Assembly (NCBI GenBank): GCA_037355855.1
Contig: CM074761.1
Location: 5,599,346-5,663,345 of the forward strand
Reading direction: 5' to 3'
Source of the DNA: Pseudo-nitzschia pungens
Taxonomy: Eukaryota; Bacillariophyta; Bacillariophyceae; Bacillariales; Bacillariaceae
DNA length: 64,000 nucleotides
Position numbers and translations under genes: made by a program. Shown piece by piece: positions 54,371-64,000 of the stretch. Below the pieces are notes generated by a model, which saw only the letters and a program-made list of their open reading frames with translations, had not been told where the DNA came from and did not search any database. Positions within the stretch are counted from its first letter, which is position 1. Every line of letters starts with the position of its first letter.

Positions 54371-55113
54371 GTTGGAGCAGGGGTCATAATATAAGAAGGG
54401 GTACGCCACGATCACTAAAAATCGGCAATTCATATTCCATGTGTGGTCCAAAATAGAAAAATTTCCCTCAGTCAATTTTTTTTTTCTCATAATTTACTGC
54501 ATATCACTAGTAAAAGTGTACCTGATAAAGCAACTTACCAAGTACACTTCCAATCACTCTCCAACTTTTAAATTTGATATGCAGTTCACGTATATAGTTG
54601 AGAGTCAAGTAGTAAGTACCTTTTTCAGTTTACATCCATCTGCTGTCTGATATTGCTGATTCAAACTACCAGTGATCTGTGCCTTCCACCTGGAATATAA
54701 AGTACAAAATCGGATCGTCCGTCCGTCATCCGTTTTATTTTTATTCAATTAAAAGCTTCCACTTGGAACCAAAATTTGGACCATCCATCCAAATAAATTA
54801 CTTTATCTTCCATCCATCTAGAGTGAAAAGCAGTTACATATTCATGATCCTTGTAAAAAATTGGGCTAGATACAATATTCAAATATTGTTTTGTTACAAT
54901 TTTTGATGGAGTTGTTATAGATTGAAGTGTAATAGTTTTTGTTAGTATTATGCAGTGAAAGTGGAAAAAAAAATTGAGGTTGAGGGAAATTTTTCTAAAT
55001 TGGACCACACATGGAATATGGAGTGCCATTTTTTTTTTACTAGTATTTGTACGTCGAACACGGACGACGGACAGACGTCGTGGCACACCCCTTCTTATTA
55101 TGACCCCTGGGTT
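54371..55113. repeat. Region bounded by imperfect inverted repeats
   Basis: The left arm, 54371-54488, matches the reverse complement of 54961-55113. Shared stretches include CATATTCCATGTGTGGTCCA and AGAAAAATTTCCCTCA. The right arm has about 35 extra bases. The 470-bp centre is AT-rich and non-coding. It could be a decayed MITE. Confidence 0.65.
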
Positions 55114-55182
55114 GGAGTTGTTCAGTGTTACTCGTACCGTTCGTAGTGTTGGGTAAGGCTTACGAACTCGTATAATTAAGGT

Positions 55183-55690
55183 TACTACGGAATTCCTATC
55201 AGCTGATCCCCCCCATTTTTAATCAGATTAACTCGGGGAGTTTAGGGCAATTTGACCTTCGTCTGGTGGTATATTTTTCTACTGGAGTCTACTACACGAC
55301 TCAGTCATTTCCCAGAAAGAAACTCTGGTACTAATTTTCTACACGAATTCATGTACAAATTAGGCTACAACTCCTCCTGACCATAGTGATTGAATTGGAA
55401 GCAGTTGCAATAGACTTGTAGCCATACCACCTATGTCCATCCAACCCTTGTGCCCAGAGTTGGTTTGTCTGGTGTTATCAAGTCAAGATTGGTTGAGTAG
55501 GAGCCAAAATGTAATTTTGAACAATATCATGTAGAATTAGTACTGGAGAGATTTCTCAACAAGTTGCCTTGGAGATGCTCTGTAGAGCCGTGTAGAAAAA
55601 TCTACTACCAGACAAAGGTCAAAATGCCCTAAACTCCCCGAGTTAATCTGATTAAAAATGGGGGGATCAGCTGATAGGAATTCCGTAGTA
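55183..55690. mobile_element. MITE-like element with long terminal inverted repeats
   Basis: About 75 bp at each end, starting TACTACGGAATTCCTATCAG, are nearly perfect inverted repeats (one extra C and a few changes), and similarity continues more weakly to about 105 bp. The total is 508 bp with no ORF. The flanks do not give an unambiguous target duplication. Confidence 0.85.
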
Positions 55691-56754
55691 CGACTCACTC
55701 GTAGTCCTCTGTAGTCCCGTAAGTCTTAGCCTCATCAAATTGGGGAGTTGAAATCATAGAGGAATTACTACTACGACTAGTACTAGTAGAACACTAAGCT
55801 AGAATCATACTACTACTAGTAGCTTAAAATAGGGAAGTGACCTTTAGTCATGACCAATAGCAGCATAGCTTGACCACGCGATCATTGAACCTAAAGGTAC
55901 TATTGGTATTTTTTAATATTGTTAAAGTTCTTGGCATACTGAAGCAATGTCCTCCCTGTGATAAAATAATAATCTCTACATACGGTACTTCACTCCTATT
56001 TTCTCCTCTCCTTTGTTCAGGCTACGTACAACCAATAATAACAATAATAATCATATACGCATTTAAATAAGTTCAATCACCAAAGGTGAAACCAAATTAC
56101 TCAGTCTGTAACCAGACTTTAACGTTGCCTCCATCAGAGAGTCAGGACCCCCCCCAAGTGGTAGAACAACAATTTTTCAAGCAAACCTTGAGCAACAAGC
56201 AGGGAAATAAACAAACAACTCCCACAAACTAGAAACTTGGGAAAAAGTGAAGTGGAAAGGAAGATAGTGGGAGAAATCCCAAGATCAAAGGAATATAGCA
56301 CTGGACAGGAAGCAGGAAAAGTGTGGAAGGTACCAGGCCTCAAAATGGAAGCACCCTTATGATCCACTAAGCCAAGCTCGCAGCAGAGCAGCCTACTGTT
56401 GGTATGGCTTGTAACATGCTACCGTATGTTACCCTACGAGGGCTCTAAATGATTATTGAATCCCGCATGTACTCCAATATATATGGTATTCATGTATGTA
56501 TGTTCGGTATATACACACATACAACGGAAACAGATTGGATACTCAAATATCAAGATAAACATGACTCGCCGATTATTGATATTATGCCCGACGAACATTA
56601 TCAATGTTCGATCGTTCATTCATCCCATACTCAAGGAATCATTCCCATCTCGTAAAGTATTCAACCATTCTCTTTTATAACACAATTTTATAATTATTCA
56701 TCATTAAAATACCAATCTATTAACCTATCGCGTACCACTCCATCTGATTCTACC
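55691..56754. other. Intergenic region
   Basis: No convincing gene on either strand; AT-rich, with ACTAGTACTAGTAG repeats near 55770-55825. Confidence 0.45.
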
Positions 56755-57720
56755 CTAGAGTGTTACACAGTAATGCACTGGTTGGACAGGTGCTGCAAAT
56801 TGTTTCCTGGCAAGGTGGATGGTTGCAAGCCACTGCATCTTGGCAGTGAGGGTGTAACCTTGAAGGACCTGGAGAGGGGTTTGTAGAAGGGAATGAGACT
56901 GGGGGAGTGCACCAGCTGCACCAATGGCCAATTCAGATGAAATGGAAGCATCAAGAGATTGGTGTTGTTCGGCCTCAAGGGTTCCCCCAGGACCATGGAG
57001 TTGTTCATTCTGATAGGTCCAAAGATCCCAGCAGGTGAGAAAGAACTGATGGATGATAGCTGTGGCCCAACGTCTAGGAGAGCACTTGCTGCCAATTTGG
57101 GAGTAGTAATCAGCTTGGATGCGATGCCAGAAAGGAGACCACCTACCAAGAAGCCAGTTGTGCCAACCTATTGTCCTCTGTGTCCTGACAGCAGAAGCAA
57201 TTGCAGGGGGATGGGATGATGGATAAATGCTCTGGCCCTTACGAACCCTGGTGAGAAGATCCACAATGGCAGCAACCAAGGATGGATCAGTCTGTTCAGC
57301 CTCAAGCCTCTGCTGCAGGGGACCCTTGACGGCAGACACACTGTGCTTGACAGCCCCAGGGTCCGTGCAAGAAAGCACATGAGAAACCTTCTCATTGTCT
57401 GTATCACACAAGGGGCACCTGGAATGATCCTGATGCTGGTAGTGAAGTAGCTGGTTGCCAACACCAATGCAGCCAGAAGCAAAATTGACAAACCACCTTT
57501 GCATACCAGGAGGGAGACGCTTGAAGGCAGACTGATGGACACACCAATGGATGGAACTCTAAACAGGTTGGGGAATGGGGATATCATGGTGGGTCTGCCA
57601 GTATTGGAGAAGAGGAGGTCCAGAACTAGCAACATGCAGTGCATTCTGGTCAAACTGAGAGCACTTGCAGCCATGAGGCTACATACAACCAATGCTGCTA
57701 TAGGTCCATCATCTACAAAA
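56755..57720 (-). pseudogene. Decayed 3' end of a non-LTR retrotransposon reverse transcriptase
   Basis: The minus strand is open for 249 codons from 57504, and the same frame can be followed upstream past a TAG near 57558-57560 to about 57690. The order LPPGMQRW, then a zinc-like CPLCDTDNEKVSHVLSC, then a Trp-rich tail (CWDLWTYQNEQLHG) is typical of the post-RT C-terminal region of LINE-like ORF2 proteins in algae. The catalytic RT domain is absent, so it is a 5'-truncated dead copy, as expected for target-primed insertion. Assignment rests on motif arrangement only. Confidence 0.6.
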
Positions 57721-57873
57721 AAATTTGAGGATTTTCCCTTGTATCGGTACTTCTCGTGATTGATTCAAACATAACAGTTCATCTCTACCTAGTGTCATAT
57801 ATTTATTATTTGCCGTTAAGAGAAACTTCAGCTGATGTTTTCATTCAAAAGCAATTTGTGTGTCATTCTCTAT

Positions 57874-59952
57874 TTACTCGCTAGATTGATGGGCCTCCAG
57901 CACTTGGATTGCTTCATCAATCTTTGCCTTCAGTGCTTCAGGACTTTCCAAAAGGTGGAGCAATTCGGAGTTGTCCATTTCCAAAAGCATACCCGTAATC
58001 TTGCCAGCAAGGTCGGGTTGTGACTGGTGGATAAGAGGATACAATCGCTCTCCAATCATGTTCTTTTGCATCTCGGGAGTGGCAGACGCAAGAGCACTTG
58101 CTGTAAGGGCACCCTCGGGTGGGGGCATTTGTTGGGCCGCCTGGGCAGGCGGTTGGGCAGGTCCCGGTGGCACGTTTCCGGCGTTTCTAGCCTGTTGGTT
58201 GAACTTGATTTGTTGGTTTCCTTGAGGGCCTCGGCCTGGCATGGCACCGCCTCGGCCTCTTCCTGCGCGTGGGTTAGGACCTGGTTGCATCGGTCCACGT
58301 CCCCCGCGGCCTGGCATGACACCCCCGTAAGGCATGGGGTAACCTCCCCGACCTCCGGGTTGACCCATCATGGGATAGCCAGGTCGTTGTCCCCCTCGAC
58401 CTCCAGGTCCCATCATTTGAGGCATGGCCATAGGATAGGCCGGTTGCATACCGCCTCCGGGTCCACCTCGTTGCATGTACATCGGCATGCCGGGGTAGGC
58501 CATAGGACCTCCCATAGGTCCGCGCATCATGCCAGGTTGTCCTGGTCCGGGAGGTCCACGGTTGGCGTGCTGTGCCTCGAGTTGAGCGCGACGGACTTCT
58601 CTTCGCTGGGCCAAGGCAACAAAGATAGGCTTGTTGGCGATCAACTTTCCGTTCATTTCGTTGACGGCTCGGGTGGCTTCTTCGGGCGAGGAAAAGCAGA
58701 CGAAACCGAATCCACGAGAGCGTCCTTCCTTGCCCATATCCTTCATGATTCGGGCGGAAGTGATGGTTCCCATGGCAGAGAACTCGTCACGAAGCACATC
58801 GTCGGTGACACTATCATCGAGGTTCTTGACGTAGAGGTTGACACCCTGGAACTTGGAAATGCGGTCCATCTTCTCGGCCTCGAACTTGGCACGCATTTCA
58901 CGTTCTCGTTCGGACTTCTTCTGGGCTCGGCCAACGTAGAGCTCACGTTCGACCTCTTCTCCGTCCATCATAAAAGTGTATTTCTTTCCGTTGAGGCCTT
59001 CCACCGCAGCGGCAGCAGAGTCGTGCTCCACAAAGTTGACAAAACCAAAGCCGAGAGACTCAATCTTCTTCTCGGCACTCTCTTCACTCTTTGATTCTTC
59101 CTTGGCCTCTTCCTTCTTCTCGGTATCCTTTTCTTCGGTGTTTTCTTCCTTTGCTTCGGATTCTTCCTTTCTGGGTTTTCTCTTCTTGCGAATGCCCGTG
59201 GAGACGGCAGCACTAGCAATCTCTCCGTATTGGAGGAATTCCTTCTTCAGGCGTTCGTCGTCCCAGTCCAATGGGATGTTCTTGACGTAGCAGTTTGTGA
59301 AGTCTTCTTGTCCGGGGCGCTGGTTGCGGCCAATGAAATGTCCGACCTGCACTTCCTGCCCATCGATCAACATGCCATCCAACTTGTCGATGGCAGCATT
59401 GGCTGCCTCGGCAGTCTCGTAGTGGATGTAACCATATCCCTTGGAGAGACCAGTCTCGCGGTCGGTGACAACCTTGCAGGAAAGAATGTTACCAAACAAA
59501 CTGAAGGTGTCGTACAACTGCTTGTTGTCGATCGACTCGTGGAGGTTCTTGACAAAGATGTTTCCAACACCCGATCGTCGAAGAGATGGATCACGTTGGC
59601 TCCACATGATGCGGCAGGGCTTGTTCTTGATCATGGAGAAGTTCATGGTGTCAAGAGCGCGCTCGGCATCACTCATCTGGTGGTAGTTCACGTAGGCGTA
59701 ACCAAGGGAACGACGAGTGACGGCATCACGGCAAACACGGATGGAGGCAACGGGTCCAACGGCGTTGAAAATCTCGAACAAAAGACCTTCGTTGGCATCG
59801 GGAGCAAGATCACCGACGTACAACGATGCCGAATGGAAGGGTGCGGGAGCTTCGCTTCCGGAAGGCCCAGCCTGAGCAGGAACGGGGGCGGCAGCAGTCT
59901 CTGGGGCAGGGGCCGGGACGGCTTCGGCGGGGGTCGAAGTTGCAGCAGACAT
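57874..59952 (-). CDS. PABPC: Cytoplasmic poly(A)-binding protein (4 RRM + MLLE)
   Basis: 692 residues from the ATG at 59952, no intron. RRM1 about 43-118 (SLYVGDL), RRM2 about 131-206 (NIFVKNL), RRM3 about 220-343 (NCYVKNI), RRM4 about 372-449 (NLYVKNL). A Pro/Gly/Met-rich linker with RGG-like motifs follows. The C-terminal MLLE domain is about 626-690 with the diagnostic KITGMLLE at 651-658. It binds mRNA poly(A) tails and links them to translation factors and deadenylases. Unusual: RRM3 carries a 40-residue Lys/Glu insertion at about 255-296. The frame is open 32 codons upstream without an ATG, so the start is firm. Long ORFs on the plus strand here are antisense shadows. Confidence 0.95.
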   Translation of the reverse strand: MSAATSTPAEAVPAPAPETAAAPVPAQAGPSGSEAPAPFHSASLYVGDLAPDANEGLLFEIFNAVGPVASIRVCRDAVTRRSLGYAYVNYHQMSDAERALDTMNFSMIKNKPCRIMWSQRDPSLRRSGVGNIFVKNLHESIDNKQLYDTFSLFGNILSCKVVTDRETGLSKGYGYIHYETAEAANAAIDKLDGMLIDGQEVQVGHFIGRNQRPGQEDFTNCYVKNIPLDWDDERLKKEFLQYGEIASAAVSTGIRKKRKPRKEESEAKEENTEEKDTEKKEEAKEESKSEESAEKKIESLGFGFVNFVEHDSAAAAVEGLNGKKYTFMMDGEEVERELYVGRAQKKSEREREMRAKFEAEKMDRISKFQGVNLYVKNLDDSVTDDVLRDEFSAMGTITSARIMKDMGKEGRSRGFGFVCFSSPEEATRAVNEMNGKLIANKPIFVALAQRREVRRAQLEAQHANRGPPGPGQPGMMRGPMGGPMAYPGMPMYMQRGGPGGGMQPAYPMAMPQMMGPGGRGGQRPGYPMMGQPGGRGGYPMPYGGVMPGRGGRGPMQPGPNPRAGRGRGGAMPGRGPQGNQQIKFNQQARNAGNVPPGPAQPPAQAAQQMPPPEGALTASALASATPEMQKNMIGERLYPLIHQSQPDLAGKITGMLLEMDNSELLHLLESPEALKAKIDEAIQVLEAHQSSE

Positions 59953-61516
59953 GGTGATTTTCAACGTCGTGGCAATGGTTATTTTTTTTATTTTTTTTTC
60001 TGTTTCGAAAGTGGAGAGGGTGGATGGTCCGAGGGAACGAAGAGCCAAAGCAGATGGGTAAGAAACACCTATCTGGAAAGTTGAGGTCGAAAAATAAAGT
60101 GATTTCGAGAGACGAATTGCCTCATTTTTTAAAGAAAGTTTTGGAAGATTCCGGATTCCGTTTCGAACGCTACAGTTTATGCGGGACTGAATGGAATCTC
60201 GATTTGAAATAGTAGGGAGGTAACTGGATCATTTTCCGTCAAATGGTCGTCATCGACCAGTAGCTCACGGGACAAAGTCGACGCCGTTCCAACAAAGAAA
60301 ACTGTAACCCAAGCTCAACTCTATTGTTGCATTACTTCCTCTTCGTGGTGATCTTCAAATGGTGTAGGATACATGGCAATGTTACGTACTTTTTTTTCTT
60401 TCAAGTCCTTTCGTCGATACAACACGAAGACAGGCACTTTTCTGTGTTTGTGGGGAAAACGGTCTGAACAGAATGCTATTGCGAGAATGCTACTCTCATC
60501 CATCGAATAAATACGAGCCCGAATTTTCATCGATTTTTTAAATTTGGTTCCACTGACGCTACGGTTCGCATCCACGTGGAATATGGAAGAGCAAGCGGAC
60601 AACAACAGACGAGTTTGTCATCCCAAGTCCCCCGAAGTTTAGTGTAATCTTATCCGTAATTACCGTACATTCCCGTTCAATTGCGTTCTTCCTTTCCAGT
60701 TACAAGTACAGGTAATTACCGGTCACAAGGTGGATATGATAATAATAATATTACGTAGTATGTTGAACCTGATCGCTTTTTTTTTTTGACAAGTCGTGTT
60801 CGGTTCGTACCGTAAGTTACTGATCGCGTGGAACTCCTAATTTTTTTCCGGGTAACTTACTCGTACAAGTAAGGTTAACTAACTTACCCGTAAGACCGGT
60901 AAGACTTACCGATAAGTTACTCGTAACCTTACTCTCTCTTACCATTACGCAAGTACTACGTAAGTACGATGAAAAAGAGGTGTTGGAGGGAAATGAATCC
61001 CTCTCCGTCGGTAACCTTATTCATATTATGTACCAGGTACGCACGAACCAATAGCAGAACTAGTACCTTACTACCTCGTATGTGATACGTACGTACTAGG
61101 TGAGTGTAAACCTTACGTAAGAGTAACTTCGAACTTTTTCGTTACCACCACCAATGCAATGCCGTAGAAATCGGCAGAGGTTTGGCTTGGGGAGGGGCCA
61201 CTACTAGAGAAGACCCCTTCTTGCTGTACGCGTGATAGGCCACTACAAGAATTCAAAATGTTTCGTGATATCCTTGCACCATGCTACTAGTACCACCAGT
61301 AGTAGTGTTAGTAGTAAAAGAACTGAATAATGTTGCCAGGCAAGACACAGGACACCGCAGCAACTGCAGGATGCGGGTGGGGAAACGCCCGCACCTCTAC
61401 GCGCACCCCCGTGAACTTGCCACACGCGCCGTGACGAGCACTATGACATATGTAAGGAAGGTCCTAATGGTAGGTAGGTAAGTGCCACGAGAGGGATGAC
61501 AGCACGCGCACCACAA
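59953..61516. other. Intergenic region
   Basis: No convincing gene; a 94-codon minus frame at 60321-60605 lacks a proper ATG. Dense GTAACTTAC/TACCGTAAG-type short repeats occupy 60640-61130. Confidence 0.45.
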
Positions 61517-61782
61517 ACGGGCACCGAGCGATGCCCACATGAGGTACACAACAGCTGCCGGGCACAGAGGTGCGGGACGATGCCTTCCCCATCTGCTCAC
61601 CTCATTGTCCCTTGGCCAACACCAAGCCAACAACAATGAGGAGTGCTGTCCCTGTGGGAGCGGATACAGCGTAGACATACTGTATATTGCATATGACCTA
61701 GCACAGCCAATGTGAGCACAGAGTACATGCACTCTGAAGTTGACCTACACCCAAGACGGTGCCGGGGTATCCCATAGGATAC
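61517..61782 (+). repeat. Dispersed repeat, copy 2
   Basis: Matches the sequence that flanks the gypsy element (10-25 plus 8782-9216), without the gypsy insertion and without the ~190-bp block at 8918-9110. It shows what the empty gypsy target looked like (...GGGCACCGAGCGATGCCC...). Confidence 0.75.
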
Positions 61783-63289
61783 TTAATAATTAACCTCTGT
61801 ACTCCAATTCCTACTGTTAGAGTGGAACTGATCTTTTTCCACTGCCTCCTTCACCCATATTTTTGATGATGAAACTGCCAATATTGCTCAACACTTGCAA
61901 GACTAGTATGTGAGAAAAAGGAATGTGACATTATCTCTCATATTTTTGGCCCAGCACTAATAATAGAATATCAAAGAACATGTAATTTGCTCAGGGCAAT
62001 TCAACAAAATTGTCCACCAAAGCTATTATGAAAGTGACATTGGGTTCACTTTTTATCATTACATTGTTGACATTATTCATACTATGAATCAGCAAGACTA
62101 TAAAAAGAAAAAGAAATCAAAGTTCCCCTTTTCTGTAGGTGTCCATACTTTTACTACTAGTGGTATGGTAACAATATCTGGGTGCCATGTGTCACCAGGA
62201 AATTTGAACAACAAAGGTTCTGATTGATTCAAGCCCACATTACTTCTGTGATTCTGCAGGGACTATCACAACAAAACCCAAATTAGCACAGGCTTGTCAC
62301 TGTCATCCATGGCATTTTCAATGTCCAGTAGTTGAACACTAGTATTACTCTCATAGCATTTTTTGGGTAATCAAGAATGCAGCAAACAATATTGCTACTT
62401 TTTTGGTTGAAATAATTTAAGTAGCATTTTTGTAACAAGCAAGAAGAAGCATGCAGCAAACAATGCTAATTTTCTGGTTACAATCAACAAGTAAGGTTTT
62501 TGGGTAATCAAGCAGGCAGCAAACAATGTTGATTTTTGGAAAAAATCACATGAAGATCTGTGACAGAAAAAGTAAAAGTTGCTTTGCAATTTTGCCTGAA
62601 AGATGCCTGGAGTCTAGAATCCCTTTGTATCTATTTGACCTTCCACATCCAAGAGATCCAACGGAGCATTTTTTGGGGAAAGAAGGTTCACCATATTTTC
62701 AAGATGGTGGTTTTTGGTGCATTTCGCTCTGCATAATCAGCAGCCTTAGTTTAATTTCTGTCTACTAGGCCTTGTGTTTAATTGGCATCCCCAAAATATC
62801 TGACGAATATTTTATCTCCAATTTCTGTGAGAAAAATTACCAGTAGTACTCACAAGCATTGACTGAGTTCTACCTCATCCTCAAATACTGAGAACGATTC
62901 AAAGAATTGGTTGTAAGAGACACCAATTTGTACATGTATAATCTGGACAGACAGTTTTTGACACATTGCATTTTTTAGAATTCCTTTTCGTTTGGAGGAA
63001 AGGCTAAAGTCTGACTAAGAAAGGGATTTCTTTCCTTTGTCTTGCATTATTGTATTTGGTACAAGGGTAATATCACACTTTTTTTGGGTAACCTCACACT
63101 TTTTCCTTACACTTTTCAACCACTTACAGAACTTTCCAAACATATGAACGTACCTACGTCAGAACGTTCTTCTTCTTAATTAAGAACCAACTATACTTAA
63201 CTAACTTTACACTTAATTAACATGCACCTCTAATATTAATTTACTCGCACCTCCCCTACACCCACCGTACGTACGCCGAACAATTTTTG
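61783..63289. other. Gene-free AT-rich region
   Basis: No convincing gene. Three imperfect copies of a segment with GCAGCAAACAAT (about 62380, 62455, 62515) form a loose tandem repeat. Confidence 0.45.
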
Positions 63290-63530
63290 CACCTCCATGG
63301 TCGACATACGAATCGCACCACAATCGCTCGCACCTCTATCGACTTGCACCTCTCTGTAAGTGTTAAAAGAGCAACATACCTCTATCGCTCGCGTCTTGCA
63401 CCTCTAACGCGCGCGTCTTGCACCTCTATCACGTCAATCTGCACCTTTATCGCGTCAATCTGCACCTCTATCGCGTCGACATGCCGCTGCACCTCTATCG
63501 ATCGCACCTCTCTCACGTCAATTTATTTTC
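63290..63530. repeat. TGCACCTCTATCGCG minisatellite
   Basis: Irregular units of about 18-25 bp around GCACCTCTATCGCGTCAAT. The short ORF over it is a repeat product. Confidence 0.75.
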
Positions 63531-63844
63531 TACACAGCTCCCGGTACAAATCCTACACAAAATTTGAATTTTTTTAATTGGCTCATCCAATCGTCTGTCT
63601 TTCCCCCCCCTACGTAAATTCTACAGGGCCAAAAGTAGTACTTCTATTCCATTGCCCGCAACTCTGGACAGAACTACCAGAATTTTCCCTGTAGAATCAC
63701 ACGTACTGTCTGTTCCCCCATCTCTACGTAAAACTCCCTAAGGACCAGTCGCATACGATTTATACCACTTGTACATACCCCGGGTATAGCATCCACACTA
63801 GCACAGTGTAGCTGAGTGCTACAGGGTTAGGGTTCCTAATGCTA

Positions 63845-63987
63845 ACCTACCATGCTACCATGCTAAGATACTATACTAGCTCGCTTAATAACTGTTTGGG
63901 TTAGGTGTCCGGTCATAGTACATATTGCACACCAATGACCCGACCCCGGCGGTAGCATAGTATCTTAGCATGGTAGCATGGTAGGGT
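63845..63987. repeat. Inverted repeat with 27-bp arms
   Basis: CCTACCATGCTACCATGCTA near 63847-63866 and the following AGATACTAT are mirrored as ATAGTATCTTAGCATGGTAG near 63957-63976. About 85 bp separate the arms. It lies near the window edge, so it may be part of a larger element. Confidence 0.7.
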
Positions 63988-64000
63988 AGCATTTGCAACC

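Noticed and set aside
58027..60084. Two long plus-strand ORFs (355 and 284 codons)
   Set aside because: Antisense to PABP; explained by its biased codon use.
60321..60605. 94-codon minus-strand ORF
   Set aside because: Starts from TTG, has no motif, and has no clear promoter or homologous feature; too weak to call.

Overview
This is nuclear DNA of a eukaryotic microalga, most likely a diatom and probably a pennate one. The pointers are short GT-AG introns (about 87-130 nt), an SHLQKYR-type MYB/GARP factor, diatom-style Ty1/copia and Ty3/gypsy elements, and a receptor-like protein that joins many membrane helices to an LNR (Notch-type) module and leucine-rich repeats (LRRs). The species assignment is inference.

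Layout. 1-9.2 kb: a dispersed repeat split by a Ty3/gypsy retrotransposon (26-8776, target duplication GCGGT), whose reverse transcriptase is itself split by a deletion-derivative copia element (3333-6271, duplication CAAAA). 9.7-10.9 kb: a MYB/GARP-like transcription factor. 10.9-15.1 kb: mostly intergenic, with one possible small secreted protein. 15.1-15.7 kb: three perfect palindromes. 16.2-19.3 kb: one end of a terminal-inverted-repeat (TIR) element carrying a two-exon gene of unknown function with a frameshift. 20.4-26.7 kb: an apparently intact copia element (duplication CACAC). 28.0-44.6 kb: one large gene that simple ORF calling breaks into pieces. Its multi-pass membrane exon is cut by a 6162-bp TIR element (29697-35858, TA duplication). 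It resumes at 35861, passes an 87-nt intron into a transmembrane/LNR exon, then runs through about sixteen tiny symmetric exons, nearly all 72 nt and one LRR each. A Gag-only copia element (39198-43439, minus strand) sits in one of these at the splice acceptor. 46.7-60.0 kb: a compact host-gene block of RNA-metabolism genes: RRP46 (exosome), a TRF4-type poly(A) polymerase, a 3xKH+WW protein and poly(A)-binding protein. A decayed non-LTR retrotransposon fragment and two inverted-repeat elements lie among them. 60-64 kb: no convincing gene; a second copy of the dispersed repeat, a minisatellite and an inverted repeat.

The two LTRs of each of the four LTR retroelements read as identical by eye, so this locus has been hit repeatedly and very recently. 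The most interesting object is the reconstructed membrane/LNR/LRR receptor gene. Its one-repeat-per-exon, all-phase-1 design lets repeats be gained, lost or skipped without breaking frame, and it carries two fresh transposon insertions in this haplotype.
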